Shown here: positions 16,576 to 25,209 of the stretch, in pieces
How the letters are laid out: every line of letters starts with the position of its first letter
Position numbering within the stretch: the stretch's first letter is position 1
Source: Flavipsychrobacter sp.
GTDB lineage: Bacteria; Bacteroidota; Bacteroidia; Chitinophagales; Chitinophagaceae
NCBI GenBank assembly: GCA_024508935.1
Contig: JANINW010000011.1
Location: 167,571-231,570 of the forward strand
Length of the DNA stretch: 64,000 bases
Reading direction: 5' to 3'
Position numbers and translations under genes: made by a program
Notes under the pieces: model-generated
The model's database searches: none
Told to the model about the DNA's origin: nothing
The model's input: only the letters and a program-made list of their open reading frames with translations

Positions 16576-17988
16576 TTATACCTGTACGGTCTTCCATTTG
16601 CCCTGCCTGAATATCAATATAGCTACAATAGCTATAGCGCTTTCGGCAACAGGTATGGCTATAAATACGCCTGAAGGGCCCATGTTGACAACCTTGGCCA
16701 ACACATAAGCCAGCGGTATCTGGAAGGCCCAGAAACCGAACAGGTTGATAATAGTTGGTGTCCTGGTATCGCCGGCACCGTTAAAGGATTGAGAAATGAC
16801 CATCCCGTAACCATAGAAAGCATAGCCAACACTTATAAAACGAAGGCATTGCACGCCATAGTTTATCACTTGTACATCTTGCGTAAATAAGCGCATGATA
16901 GCTTCTGCCCCCGCAAAAAATATTATTGCAACAGAAAGCAGGAATACCATATTATAAAACGCTGTTTTCCATACAGAGCGTTCTGCACGTTCCGGTTGTT
17001 TTGCACCAAGGTTTTGGCCTACCAATGTTGCAGCCGCATTGGCCATACCCCATGCGGGCATTATGGCGAAAATGATAACTCTGATCCCTATGGTATATCC
17101 TGCAAGCGCATCGCTGCCAAAGCCGGAGAGGATCCTTACAAGGAATATCCAGCTGGCTGAAGCTATTAGAAACTGGGCTGTACCGCCCGATGCTATTTTC
17201 AGCAATCCGCCCATTACAGGCAAGTCAATACCCATATGTTTGCGCAGTATGCGTATAATGCCTTTGCCATTGAACAAATGATACAACTGGTAGCATACAC
17301 CGATACCACGACCTATAGTAGTAGCCATAGCAGCACCCTTTAGACCGAAAGCCGGTATAGGTCCTAAACCATTAATGAGGGTAGGGCATAAGATGATGTT
17401 CAGTATATTGGCTATCCATAGCGAACGCATAGCAATCGTAGCATCGCCCGCACCCCTGAATACCCCGTTGATAAGAAAGAGCATCATGATGACTATGTTG
17501 CCACCCATCAATATCTGCGTATAATGGTAATTATTATTTACCAGTGCATCGCTGCCGCCCATAGCATGCAGCAGATCTTTTGCAAAGAAGATACCGATGG
17601 CACTTATCACTATACTGAAAAACAGGCCGGCGTATAAAGCCTGCATGCCCGCATGCGCAGCCCCATCTATATTCTTTTCACCAACACGGCGTGCTACCAT
17701 GGCAGTTGCACCCATGCCCAGGCCCATTGCTATAGAATAGATGAGTGTAAGCATTGATTCTGTTAACCCTACGGTAGCCACGGCGTCTACACCCAGTTTG
17801 CTAACAAAGAAAACGTCTACTACTGCAAAAACAGATTCCATGACCATTTCCAGGATCATGGGTACAGATAGCATAAATATGGCGCGGTTAATGCTGCCGC
17901 TGGTATACTCTTGTTCGCTGCCCGAAAGCGCTTCACGAAACAGCTTGAAAATATTTATGGCACGCGACGAATGTTCACGTTGAGACAT
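16576..17988 (-). CDS. MATE family efflux transporter
   Basis: 470-aa inner-membrane exporter with twelve predicted helices in two homologous bundles. Family landmarks: IFMLSVPMILEMVMESVFAVVDVFFVSKLG in the first helix pair, TVGLTESM, MGLGMGATAMVARRVGEKN, and the second-half counterparts MANAAATLVGQNLGAKQPERAER and SQSFNGAGDTRTPT. This pattern fits the NorM/DinF-type Na+- or H+-coupled exporters, which usually remove cationic drugs or metabolites. Monocistronic as far as can be seen. The 263-bp upstream region up to the next gene contains no recognisable RNA element. Confidence 0.92.
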   Translation of the reverse strand: MSQREHSSRAINIFKLFREALSGSEQEYTSGSINRAIFMLSVPMILEMVMESVFAVVDVFFVSKLGVDAVATVGLTESMLTLIYSIAMGLGMGATAMVARRVGEKNIDGAAHAGMQALYAGLFFSIVISAIGIFFAKDLLHAMGGSDALVNNNYHYTQILMGGNIVIMMLFLINGVFRGAGDATIAMRSLWIANILNIILCPTLINGLGPIPAFGLKGAAMATTIGRGIGVCYQLYHLFNGKGIIRILRKHMGIDLPVMGGLLKIASGGTAQFLIASASWIFLVRILSGFGSDALAGYTIGIRVIIFAIMPAWGMANAAATLVGQNLGAKQPERAERSVWKTAFYNMVFLLSVAIIFFAGAEAIMRLFTQDVQVINYGVQCLRFISVGYAFYGYGMVISQSFNGAGDTRTPTIINLFGFWAFQIPLAYVLAKVVNMGPSGVFIAIPVAESAIAIVAILIFRQGKWKTVQV

Positions 17989-18246
17989 GTAAAAAGTGAT
18001 TGTGGTGGTTAATAAAATATATAAACAGGTAGATGCACGCGTGTATCACGCGTTAGCAGATCTTTGTGTAGAACGTCCGGTGCATGTAGCCCGGACTAAC
18101 TTAAATTACCATGGGCTGTAGATATTAGAAGCCAGCAAAAATAGGATTAATTTGTATTCGATTATTTTTTACTGAAATATTTTTTATTACTTAAGCGTCC
18201 GGAGACGTTTGTTATCCGGCTTAATATTGCCGTAACATTGCCGCAG

Positions 18247-18254
18247 TAGCTTTG
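18247..18254 (+). promoter_or_regulatory. -7 box overlapping the predicted start of the small haem-motif gene
   Basis: TAGCTTTG matches TAnnTTTG, with a TTG at 18226-18228, 18 nt upstream. It covers the TTG codon at 18252, so transcription would begin inside the annotated ORF; the true start codon is in doubt. Confidence 0.45.
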
Positions 18255-18611
18255 CTGGGAACGAAAAAAATATTAGCGTTAGCATGTATTCTTTTTATTA
18301 CTTTCTGCCGGCATAAGCCATTTGATGTATCGCCTGTTTTTGTTGAACAGAATGATTGTAATGGTATTGCCCCTTCTTTTAAAAACGATATTCAACCCAT
18401 CCTAAAGACACACTGTGCAAAATCCGGTTGCCATGACGGTAATAGCATGCCGCATGATTTTTCAATTTATTCGGAGTTGAAACCTGAATTGGATGATAGT
18501 GCGGTATATTATTATGTGGTAAAAGATAAACAGCCCCAGGATACCCCCTTGAGCTATGAGGTGTACCATCAGCTTAAATGTTGGATCATAAATAATTACC
18601 CTGATAATTAG
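18252..18611 (+). CDS. Small exported protein with a CX4CH haem-binding-like motif
   Basis: 119 aa as drawn from a TTG start; no in-frame ATG exists before the hydrophobic N-terminus. The N-terminus (KKILALACILFITFC) is a signal sequence, possibly a lipoprotein signal, although Phe before the Cys is not a standard lipobox. The body NDIQPILKTHCAKSGCHDGNSMPHDFSIYSEL matches the widespread Bacteroidota/Planctomycetota domain with CxxxxCH after a DIQPIL helix, a relative of cytochrome c where the usual CXXCH has two more residues. It may carry covalent haem. No cytochrome maturation gene is nearby. Transcribed toward the downstream ABC exporter, which has its own promoter. Confidence 0.7.
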   Translation: MLGTKKILALACILFITFCRHKPFDVSPVFVEQNDCNGIAPSFKNDIQPILKTHCAKSGCHDGNSMPHDFSIYSELKPELDDSAVYYYVVKDKQPQDTPLSYEVYHQLKCWIINNYPDN

Positions 18612-18696
18612 GGGTATTCACCGCTTTTTCAGGGTGTTTCACCGATTTGATCAATTAGAATACCGATTCTTTTTCGGTTGTGTTTAATAGCAGGTT

Positions 18697-18704
18697 TACC
18701 TTTG
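18697..18704 (+). promoter_or_regulatory. -7 box of the ABC exporter gene
   Basis: TACCTTTG, a perfect TAnnTTTG match, 22 bp before the ATG at 18727, in the context TACCTTTGCACC. Confidence 0.6.
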
Positions 18705-18726
18705 CACCTGTTAACACTACGTATAT

Positions 18727-20547
18727 ATGGCCAGACCAAATGCTAACAGCAACGGGAATATTGAAACAGAGATACCAAAAGTGAAGATCAGCAAGCAAAG
18801 CATTAAAGAAGGCCTGCTGATATTTAAATATGTAAAGCCATACATGGGCAAGTTTATAGGAGGGCTGATATTTATTGCTTTATCCAGCGCTACAACTATG
18901 GCTTTCCCTTACCTGCTAAAAAAGCTGATAGACAGTGCCCACGGCGTAAACCTGGGCGCTTTAAAGGCCGGACCGGGTACTATAGCATTAGTGATGATGG
19001 GCTTGCTGACCTTGCAAATGGTCATCTCTTTTATGCGGGTTTACCTGTTCACATCGGTGGGCGAACATGCACTTGCCGATATGCGCAAGGAAATATACAG
19101 GCGCATGATCATGATGCCGATGGACTTCTTTGCACAGAGAAGAGTGGGTGAGTTGTCCAGCCGTATCAGTTCTGATGTATCGCAAATACAGGATGCTGTA
19201 ACCACAGTACTGGCAGAATTATTGCGAGGCTTTTTAACACTGCTCATAGGTATGGGCCTGATATTTTATATATCACCGCGCCTCACCCTGCTCATGCTGT
19301 CTGTGATACCGGTCATTGTTATTATAGCTGTCATATTCAGCAAACGTATAAGGAAGGTATCGCGTAATGCACAGGATAAACTGGCAGACTCCGGTACCAT
19401 TGTCCAGGAAACATTGCAGGGTATCAGCAATGTAAAGGCGTTCAGCAATGAATGGTATGAAATAAACCGTTACACTAAAAGCATAAATGATGTGGTGAAA
19501 ATGGCGGTTAAGAATGGCCAGTTCAGGGGCTTTTTCGTGTCTTTTCTTTTATTCAGTGTGTTTGGTGCTATTGTATTGGTAGTATGGTATGGTGCAGGCA
19601 TGATGCAGCAAGGATTGTTGTCATTTGGTGATCTTACAGCATTCGTTGTATATACAGCATTTGTTGGTGGTACTATGGCGGGCTTTGCCGACCTGTATAG
19701 CCAGCTGCAAAAAACACTAGGTGCCACCCAGCGGGTACGCGAACTATTGAAAGAGGAAACGGAGAATGTAGCAGTTGCAGAAGTAGAGTTGGATGAAAAA
19801 TTTCGCCTGCATGGGGCAGTAAATATGGAGCATATTGCGTTCAGTTACCCAAGTAGAAGAGAGATAAGCGTACTGAAGGATGTAAGCATACAGGCCCGCC
19901 CTGGTGAGCAGATAGCCATTGTAGGGCCAAGCGGGGCGGGTAAGAGTACGCTCGTCTCTATACTGTTGCGGTTTTACGAACCGTTGAACGGTAAATTGCT
20001 ATTTGATGGGAAAGATGCTGCTGATATTCCATTGAGCCATTTGCGTAAGCAAATGGCACTGGTACCGCAGGACGTGTTATTGTTTGGCGGCAGCATCAAA
20101 GAAAATATAGCCTATGGCAGGCCGCATGCCACACAGGAAGAAATTGAAGCGGCTGCAAAAAAAGCTAATGCACACGATTTTATCAAAAGCTTCCCCGAAG
20201 GTTATGAAACAGTAGTAGGCGAGCGTGGCATTAAACTTTCAGGGGGGCAGCGTCAGCGTATAGCTATAGCCAGGGCTATCCTCAAAGACCCTGTTATTCT
20301 TATACTGGACGAAGCCACCAGTTCATTAGATTCTGAATCTGAATCTTTAGTGCAGGATGCACTGAATAATCTTATGAAAAATCGTACTTCTTTTGTTATT
20401 GCACACAGGCTGTCAACTATTCGCAATGCGGATAAAATAGTGGTGCTGGAGCATGGTGTTGTACGGGAAAGCGGTACCCATAAAGAGCTCATGGCTGTAG
20501 ATGGCCTTTATAAAAGCCTTAATGCACTACAGTTTGAAGGCGTATAA
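18727..20547 (+). CDS. ABC exporter, fused permease and ATPase (MsbA-like)
   Basis: 606-aa half-transporter that would work as a homodimer. Residues about 30-340 form six membrane helices (GGLIFIALSSATTMAFPYLL, RVYLFTSVGEHALADMRKEIYRRM and so on), including the coupling-helix sequence RVGELSSRISSDVSQIQDAV typical of type IV exporters. The ATPase domain has Walker A GPSGAGKSTL, LVPQDVLLFGGSIKENIAYG, signature LSGGQRQRIAIARAI, Walker B VILILDEATSSLDSESE and switch His FVIAHRLSTI. The closest named families are MsbA/BmrA-type lipid or drug exporters; the substrate is not predictable from sequence alone. Confidence 0.93.
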   Translation: MARPNANSNGNIETEIPKVKISKQSIKEGLLIFKYVKPYMGKFIGGLIFIALSSATTMAFPYLLKKLIDSAHGVNLGALKAGPGTIALVMMGLLTLQMVISFMRVYLFTSVGEHALADMRKEIYRRMIMMPMDFFAQRRVGELSSRISSDVSQIQDAVTTVLAELLRGFLTLLIGMGLIFYISPRLTLLMLSVIPVIVIIAVIFSKRIRKVSRNAQDKLADSGTIVQETLQGISNVKAFSNEWYEINRYTKSINDVVKMAVKNGQFRGFFVSFLLFSVFGAIVLVVWYGAGMMQQGLLSFGDLTAFVVYTAFVGGTMAGFADLYSQLQKTLGATQRVRELLKEETENVAVAEVELDEKFRLHGAVNMEHIAFSYPSRREISVLKDVSIQARPGEQIAIVGPSGAGKSTLVSILLRFYEPLNGKLLFDGKDAADIPLSHLRKQMALVPQDVLLFGGSIKENIAYGRPHATQEEIEAAAKKANAHDFIKSFPEGYETVVGERGIKLSGGQRQRIAIARAILKDPVILILDEATSSLDSESESLVQDALNNLMKNRTSFVIAHRLSTIRNADKIVVLEHGVVRESGTHKELMAVDGLYKSLNALQFEGV

Positions 20548-20574
20548 AAGCTAGGAAATGACCTCAGGTGTGGG

Positions 20575-21783
20575 CTAATTATTAAAACTATCGCTGGGGG
20601 TAAGTATACCCGATGATGAGACCGTTGTGGCCGATGTTTGACTGGTTTTTGTCGTACTAGCCTTTTTAGTTTTCTGTGTTGTAGCGGGTGTTATAAACGG
20701 GAGCTTATTGTTTTCAATACGGTTTTTACGCATAAAGTATAAAATAGCGAAAAGGCCGAACGATAACAGCAATATGCTCAATATGCCGATATTCGGATTG
20801 AAGTCCTGTGTAAGTAATGAAAGGGTGATGATAAGTATGTTGGCAGTAAGCAATATGGTGACGGTGCGTGTATGCGTAAACCCAAGATCAAGTAAATAGT
20901 GATGCAGGTGGGTACGGTCTGCTTTAAACGGAGAGCCGCCTTTTATAGTACGTGTAGCAAACACGCGGAATGAATCGAACACCGGAACAAAAAGAATAGA
21001 CAGGCATACAACTAATGCACTGGCAGGGCTGTGCACTATTTCTGCTATAGGTGCCGCTTCGTTGAATGAACGCACAAAAAGGATGCAGAGGCATGAAATA
21101 GTAAAACCGATAAGTAATGAACCAGTATCGCCCATGAATATTTTTGCCGGGGAAATATTATAGCGCAGGAAGCCGAGGATAGCTCCCATAAGGCTAAACG
21201 CAAGGCAGGCGCCACCTGCATTGCCTGAAGCCCCAAGACAAACACCCAACGAAAAAGTACATAATAATGCAATAGAACTGGCCAACCCATCTATGCCGTC
21301 AATAAGATTGAAAGCATTGGTAATGAATATAGTGCCGATAATACTGAATGCAATACTATAGGTTTTGGTAAGATCATATACCCCCAGTATACCATGCAGT
21401 GATGTAATGCGTATATCAGCAACAGCGGTAAGTATGGTGGCGGCCATAAATTGTGCCAGGAATTTTTTAGAAGGGCTAAGGCTTACCAGGTCATCCATAA
21501 TGCCGGTAAGGAACAGTAGTAAAGATGCAGCGGTAATATAGTTCCATTGAGCGAACGTTACCGGCTGTATGAATAGGGCAGTAGTAGTAATGTAAGCAAA
21601 GAATATACCAATGCCACCCAGGTTAGGGACTATCCGTTGGTGCAGTTTGCGTTCATTATCCGGTAAGTCGAAAAGTTTTTTCTTGGCAGATATTTCTATG
21701 ATTTGGGGTATAGATACCAGGCTGATTATAAGCGAACTTATAAAAGTAAGCAGATATAACAGATGTGGAGGTAAAGGTATCAT
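20575..21783 (-). CDS. WecA-like undecaprenyl-phosphate sugar-1-phosphate transferase (glycosyltransferase family 4, MraY-like)
   Basis: 402-aa polytopic enzyme that transfers a sugar-1-phosphate, usually GlcNAc-1-P, from a UDP-sugar to undecaprenyl phosphate and so starts O-antigen or other envelope glycans. Motifs in order: KLHQRIVPNLGGIGIF, GIMDDLVSLSPSKKFLAQ, the catalytic NAFNLIDGIDGLA, FMGDTGSLLIGF and DRTHLHHYLLDLG, the last diagnostic for the WecA branch rather than MraY. The C-terminal 50 residues are a low-complexity Lys/Thr/Ser tail (KTKKASTTKTSQTS). It lies downstream of a WecB-like gene on the same strand after a 114-bp gap. Confidence 0.9.
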   Translation of the reverse strand: MIPLPPHLLYLLTFISSLIISLVSIPQIIEISAKKKLFDLPDNERKLHQRIVPNLGGIGIFFAYITTTALFIQPVTFAQWNYITAASLLLFLTGIMDDLVSLSPSKKFLAQFMAATILTAVADIRITSLHGILGVYDLTKTYSIAFSIIGTIFITNAFNLIDGIDGLASSIALLCTFSLGVCLGASGNAGGACLAFSLMGAILGFLRYNISPAKIFMGDTGSLLIGFTISCLCILFVRSFNEAAPIAEIVHSPASALVVCLSILFVPVFDSFRVFATRTIKGGSPFKADRTHLHHYLLDLGFTHTRTVTILLTANILIITLSLLTQDFNPNIGILSILLLSFGLFAILYFMRKNRIENNKLPFITPATTQKTKKASTTKTSQTSATTVSSSGILTPSDSFNN

Positions 21784-21897
21784 ATCATGGTAGGTGTGAA
21801 CCCAAAGGTAAAGTTAAATCATATATTTAGCTTTTTGTACTTTATATGATTATTTCTTTTATGTTTTCTGTCAATACAGCAAAATAGCAGGGAAAGT

Positions 21898-22974
21898 TTA
21901 GGTTAAGTTTTTAAGCAACGATACTACCCTTGCGGCACTCTTACGGTCCCACATATAAGGTAGGTTTCCCCTTTTCCATTTGCCATCCTGTATTTTTCTT
22001 AGAGCGGTACTGATATTATCCCAATTCCAGCCAGTAAGTTCATTGGTACCGTTGACGGTTGTTTCGGGTTTATAAGTATTATTTAGCAGGGTAATGCAGG
22101 GTATGCGCATAAAAGTGGTTTCATCCTGCCAATGGCTATTATCTGTTATTGCGCCCATTGCATATTGCAATAAGTAATTGCTTTCATTGAAGGGTAGGTG
22201 CGGGCATAGAAATAGATGGCGCGCCTTAACACCGGTCAGCTCAATAGTTTTTAGTACTTGTGCAGTAGCCAGTATTACAATAGGTAGTTTTGCAATAGAT
22301 GACAATAGGCATAGCAGTAATTCTTTCATTTGAGCAGTGGTAGTCTCTTCTGATATAGAAGCGACAAAATATTTCTGGGGTTGCAGCCTGTACCTGTTCC
22401 ATATGGCCGGCTGCCGAAAGGCCGGCATTTGTTTATGAAATGTATCGATGAAGGTATTGCCCGCCAGGAATATTTTATTTTCAGCGATATGCTGCATCCG
22501 CAGATGCTCATTAGCATAATGAGATGTGGTAAAAAGGTAATCGGCAATAGAATCGATAAGCCTGTAGTTGATAGTGGCCGGTTCCTGGATGTTCAGTGGC
22601 GCTCCCGCTTCCAGGTGAGCTGTTTTTATATTGTGTTTAGCAGCAGTTATACAGCAGGCTAATGCTGCGGTGCTACCACCGGATACCAGTACCAGGTCAG
22701 GATTATGTACACCTAATATTTTTTCATAGCGCACCATAGTAGCCGCCATTACTGCCGATTCCGTATCCGGTTCTACCTCAAGTGTTATATCGGGTATGGG
22801 AATATTCAATTGTTTGAACAGCTCAACAAGATTGTATTGATGTTGTAGTTTACCGGTGTAAATAAGCCTGTAATCAAGTATTCCCTCGGTATCTTGCTTG
22901 CTGTCAATAATATTTATTACCGAAGCTATCTTTAGTACGTCTCTTTCAGATGCAACAATAATATCAATTAACAT
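21898..22974 (-). CDS. Divergent WecB-like (UDP-GlcNAc 2-epimerase fold) protein, probably catalytically altered
   Basis: 358-aa GT-B-fold protein. The middle LVLVSGGSTAALACCITAAKHNIKTAHLEAGAPLN aligns with the WecB segment LVLVHGDTTTTLAGALAAF..VAHVEAGLRT, and SIADYLFTTSHYANEHL with the following region. Several active-site motifs of non-hydrolysing 2-epimerases are changed: HGDT reads SGGST, PEEINR reads PATINY, the T.HRREN position reads SISEETT, and DSGGIQEE reads DNSHWQDET. HLEAG is kept. The protein may bind a nucleotide-sugar-like ligand without epimerase activity, or act on another substrate. Its position 11 bp after meaB and upstream of the WecA-like gene keeps an envelope role possible. 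Confidence 0.7.
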   Translation of the reverse strand: MLIDIIVASERDVLKIASVINIIDSKQDTEGILDYRLIYTGKLQHQYNLVELFKQLNIPIPDITLEVEPDTESAVMAATMVRYEKILGVHNPDLVLVSGGSTAALACCITAAKHNIKTAHLEAGAPLNIQEPATINYRLIDSIADYLFTTSHYANEHLRMQHIAENKIFLAGNTFIDTFHKQMPAFRQPAIWNRYRLQPQKYFVASISEETTTAQMKELLLCLLSSIAKLPIVILATAQVLKTIELTGVKARHLFLCPHLPFNESNYLLQYAMGAITDNSHWQDETTFMRIPCITLLNNTYKPETTVNGTNELTGWNWDNISTALRKIQDGKWKRGNLPYMWDRKSAARVVSLLKNLT

Positions 22975-22985
22975 AAATAGCGTTA

Positions 22986-23906
22986 TCAGGTGTTTGACTC
23001 AAATGCACGGGTAAATGCATATAGGTTAAATGCAGGCTGCTGCAATGCGTTAGCCAAAGCTTCAGACAATTTCCGCCGGTCAATATCTTTCATTCGCTTA
23101 GCCTGTATGATCTGCCAGCTCTTTTCTGTAAGCAGGTGCACGCGTTTGGCAGGCAGTTCATTATGTTCATGCAAATAGGTTTCAATAGCATCAGCAAGTT
23201 CTGTTATTCCTTGTTGTACGGTAGCTACCGTTTTTACAACGGGTATTTCTTTACCATCTGCTGCTTTTTCATGCGCCATGATGCGCAGGTTGCGGTACAA
23301 TGTTTCCGCAGATTCACGGTCGGCTTTATTTACCACAAAGATGTTGGCTATTTCCATAATGCCGGCTTTTAAGGTCTGTACCTCATCTCCGGCTTCGGGT
23401 ACTAAGGCTACAATAGTACAATCGGCAAGACCAGCAATTTCTACCTCACTTTGACCTACACCGACTGTTTCAACTATTACCAGGTCATAAGGTGCGTTTT
23501 TTACAAGGTCTGTTATCTCTATTATTTTAGGGTTTAGGCCACCAAGGGCACCGCGGGTAGCTAAAGAGCGTATATATACATTAGGGTTGGTATAAAAATC
23601 GCTCATACGTATGCGATCGCCCAATATAGCTCCGTAATTAAAAGGAGAAGAAGGGTCAACAGCGATTACCGCTATCTTTTTACCTGCATCTACCCAATGG
23701 TGCAGCAATGCATTGGTCAGGGTACTTTTACCTGCTCCCGGGGGGCCGGTTATACCTATAACACGCGCGGCCTGGGTATGACTGAGCTGCAGCAGCAGGT
23801 CTTCATAACCGGGCAGTTCGTTCTCCAGCAAAGTAATACCTCTTGCCAAAGCTTTTACATCACCGGTTTGTATCTCTGCCAGAAGTTGTTTTATATTGCC
23901 TTGCAC
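22986..23906 (-). CDS. meaB: Methylmalonyl-CoA mutase-associated GTPase MeaB
   Basis: 306-aa P-loop GTPase (G3E/ArgK group) that chaperones adenosylcobalamin loading and protects methylmalonyl-CoA mutase. Motifs: Walker A GITGPPGAGKSTL (about residue 52), switch region VDPSSPFNYGAILGDRIRM, VIVETVGVGQSEVEIA, and the base-specific NKAD in IFVVNKADRESAE. The C-terminal helix about LTEKSWQIIQAKRMKDIDR fits the dimerisation arm. The mutase genes are not in the window. It precedes the WecB-like gene by 11 bp and is divergent from the O-antigen-ligase-like gene, with a 44-bp shared upstream region. Confidence 0.93.
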   Translation of the reverse strand: MQGNIKQLLAEIQTGDVKALARGITLLENELPGYEDLLLQLSHTQAARVIGITGPPGAGKSTLTNALLHHWVDAGKKIAVIAVDPSSPFNYGAILGDRIRMSDFYTNPNVYIRSLATRGALGGLNPKIIEITDLVKNAPYDLVIVETVGVGQSEVEIAGLADCTIVALVPEAGDEVQTLKAGIMEIANIFVVNKADRESAETLYRNLRIMAHEKAADGKEIPVVKTVATVQQGITELADAIETYLHEHNELPAKRVHLLTEKSWQIIQAKRMKDIDRRKLSEALANALQQPAFNLYAFTRAFESNT

Positions 23907-23950
23907 TAAAAACTGGTTGTGTACGTTTTAAAGTTCAATAATAAGCCTTA

Positions 23951-25204
23951 GTGAGCAAAACTACTTCTGTAAATAATAACGTGTTGTTGAAAACTAATGT
24001 GGCGTTGTTTTCTGCAATAGGCATGCTGGTAGGATTATTGATATCCCGCAGCCTTTTGTCCTTTTTTATGATGGTGTTTGGGGTAATAGCTCTTTACGAT
24101 ATACATCCCCGGCGCTGGCTTAAGCATAAATTCTGGCTGTTGGGGCTTTGCTGGGTGGGCATATATATTATTTCATGGTTTTGGAGTGATGATACTGCTG
24201 CCTGGTACGAGCGGTGTACCGTAAAGCTGCCGGTACTGCTATTCCCGCTGGCATTTCATTTTTTACCTGCATTTACGGCCCGGCAACTGAAAATATTTAC
24301 GGTTGCTGTAGGCATAATACTCCTGTATTGCGCGGGGTATAGCGTCTCATTTTTTATTAAAGACCCGGCATATTACCTGGAACAGTACCGTATATCGCAG
24401 GTGTTGCCCACACCTGCAGGTGGAGATTATGTGCGTTTCAGTCTTACTGTCGCCTTGTTTTTTGTATGGTGTGCTTATGTATGGCCTGTTTTACACGCAA
24501 AAACACTTAAATGGTTTACAGGCTTTGTTATGGTGGTGATAGCCCTGTACCTGCATGTGCTTGCGGTGCGTACCGGCCTTATTGCTTTGTATATGTTTGT
24601 CGCAGGGTGGGGCATCTTCCTCGGGCTTAAAAAAAGCAAATGGCTTGGTGTGGGTATCATTATTTTTTTGATGGGTGCGGCCTATTTAGGTGTCAACTAT
24701 GTCCCTACGCTAAGAACCAGGTTTGGTTACCTTTCCTACACCTACATGATGTATATGCAGGGAGAGCGTACGGGGAACTATAGCGACATGGGCAGGCTTA
24801 TATCCTATAGCATAGCCGGCAAGATCATTAAGCAACATCCCATTACCGGTGTAGGGGCAGGTGATATGCTCCCCGCTATGCAGCAGGGATATAAGCAGTG
24901 GTACCCCGATGTAGTACCTGAAAAGCAATTGCTGCCGCATAACCAGTTTATGGTAGTGTGGCTGGGGTGCGGCATAATAGCTTTTTTAATATTTGTGTTT
25001 TGGTGTTTTTATCCGTTAAAAGTCATGAACAAAGGCAGGGAAGGTTTTTATCTGCTGATAGTATGGGCCATATTATTAGTGCCGCTTTTAGTAGAGCCTA
25101 TGCTTGAGGTGCAATTTGGTGTATTCGTATATTTGTTCTTCCTGTTGTGGCAAAAGCACGCTATGGTGCATAAGGCTGCTTCAGCGAATATGTCTATTAA
25201 TTGA
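23951..25204 (+). CDS. O-antigen ligase-like membrane protein
   Basis: 417-aa polytopic membrane protein starting with GTG at 23951. About eleven helices surround a large periplasmic loop (about residues 235-330) that contains ERTGNYSDMGRLISYSIAGKIIKQHPITGVGAGDM and LPHNQFMVVWLGCG. The R..SY..A..I...P..G.G.GD pattern and the H-N-Q-F sequence are typical of the Wzy_C/WaaL family, which joins polysaccharide to lipid A core or polymerises repeat units. Sequence alone does not distinguish ligase from polymerase. Its neighbourhood of WecA-like and WecB-like genes and lptC supports an envelope glycan role. Confidence 0.83.
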   Translation: MSKTTSVNNNVLLKTNVALFSAIGMLVGLLISRSLLSFFMMVFGVIALYDIHPRRWLKHKFWLLGLCWVGIYIISWFWSDDTAAWYERCTVKLPVLLFPLAFHFLPAFTARQLKIFTVAVGIILLYCAGYSVSFFIKDPAYYLEQYRISQVLPTPAGGDYVRFSLTVALFFVWCAYVWPVLHAKTLKWFTGFVMVVIALYLHVLAVRTGLIALYMFVAGWGIFLGLKKSKWLGVGIIIFLMGAAYLGVNYVPTLRTRFGYLSYTYMMYMQGERTGNYSDMGRLISYSIAGKIIKQHPITGVGAGDMLPAMQQGYKQWYPDVVPEKQLLPHNQFMVVWLGCGIIAFLIFVFWCFYPLKVMNKGREGFYLLIVWAILLVPLLVEPMLEVQFGVFVYLFFLLWQKHAMVHKAASANMSIN

Positions 25205-25209
25205 ACAGC

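Noticed and set aside
18030-18130. Possible structured RNA or riboswitch upstream of the MATE gene
   Set aside because: Some local inverted sequences (such as CACGCGTG and GTCCGG) were seen, but no known riboswitch consensus or conserved stem set could be recognised by eye.
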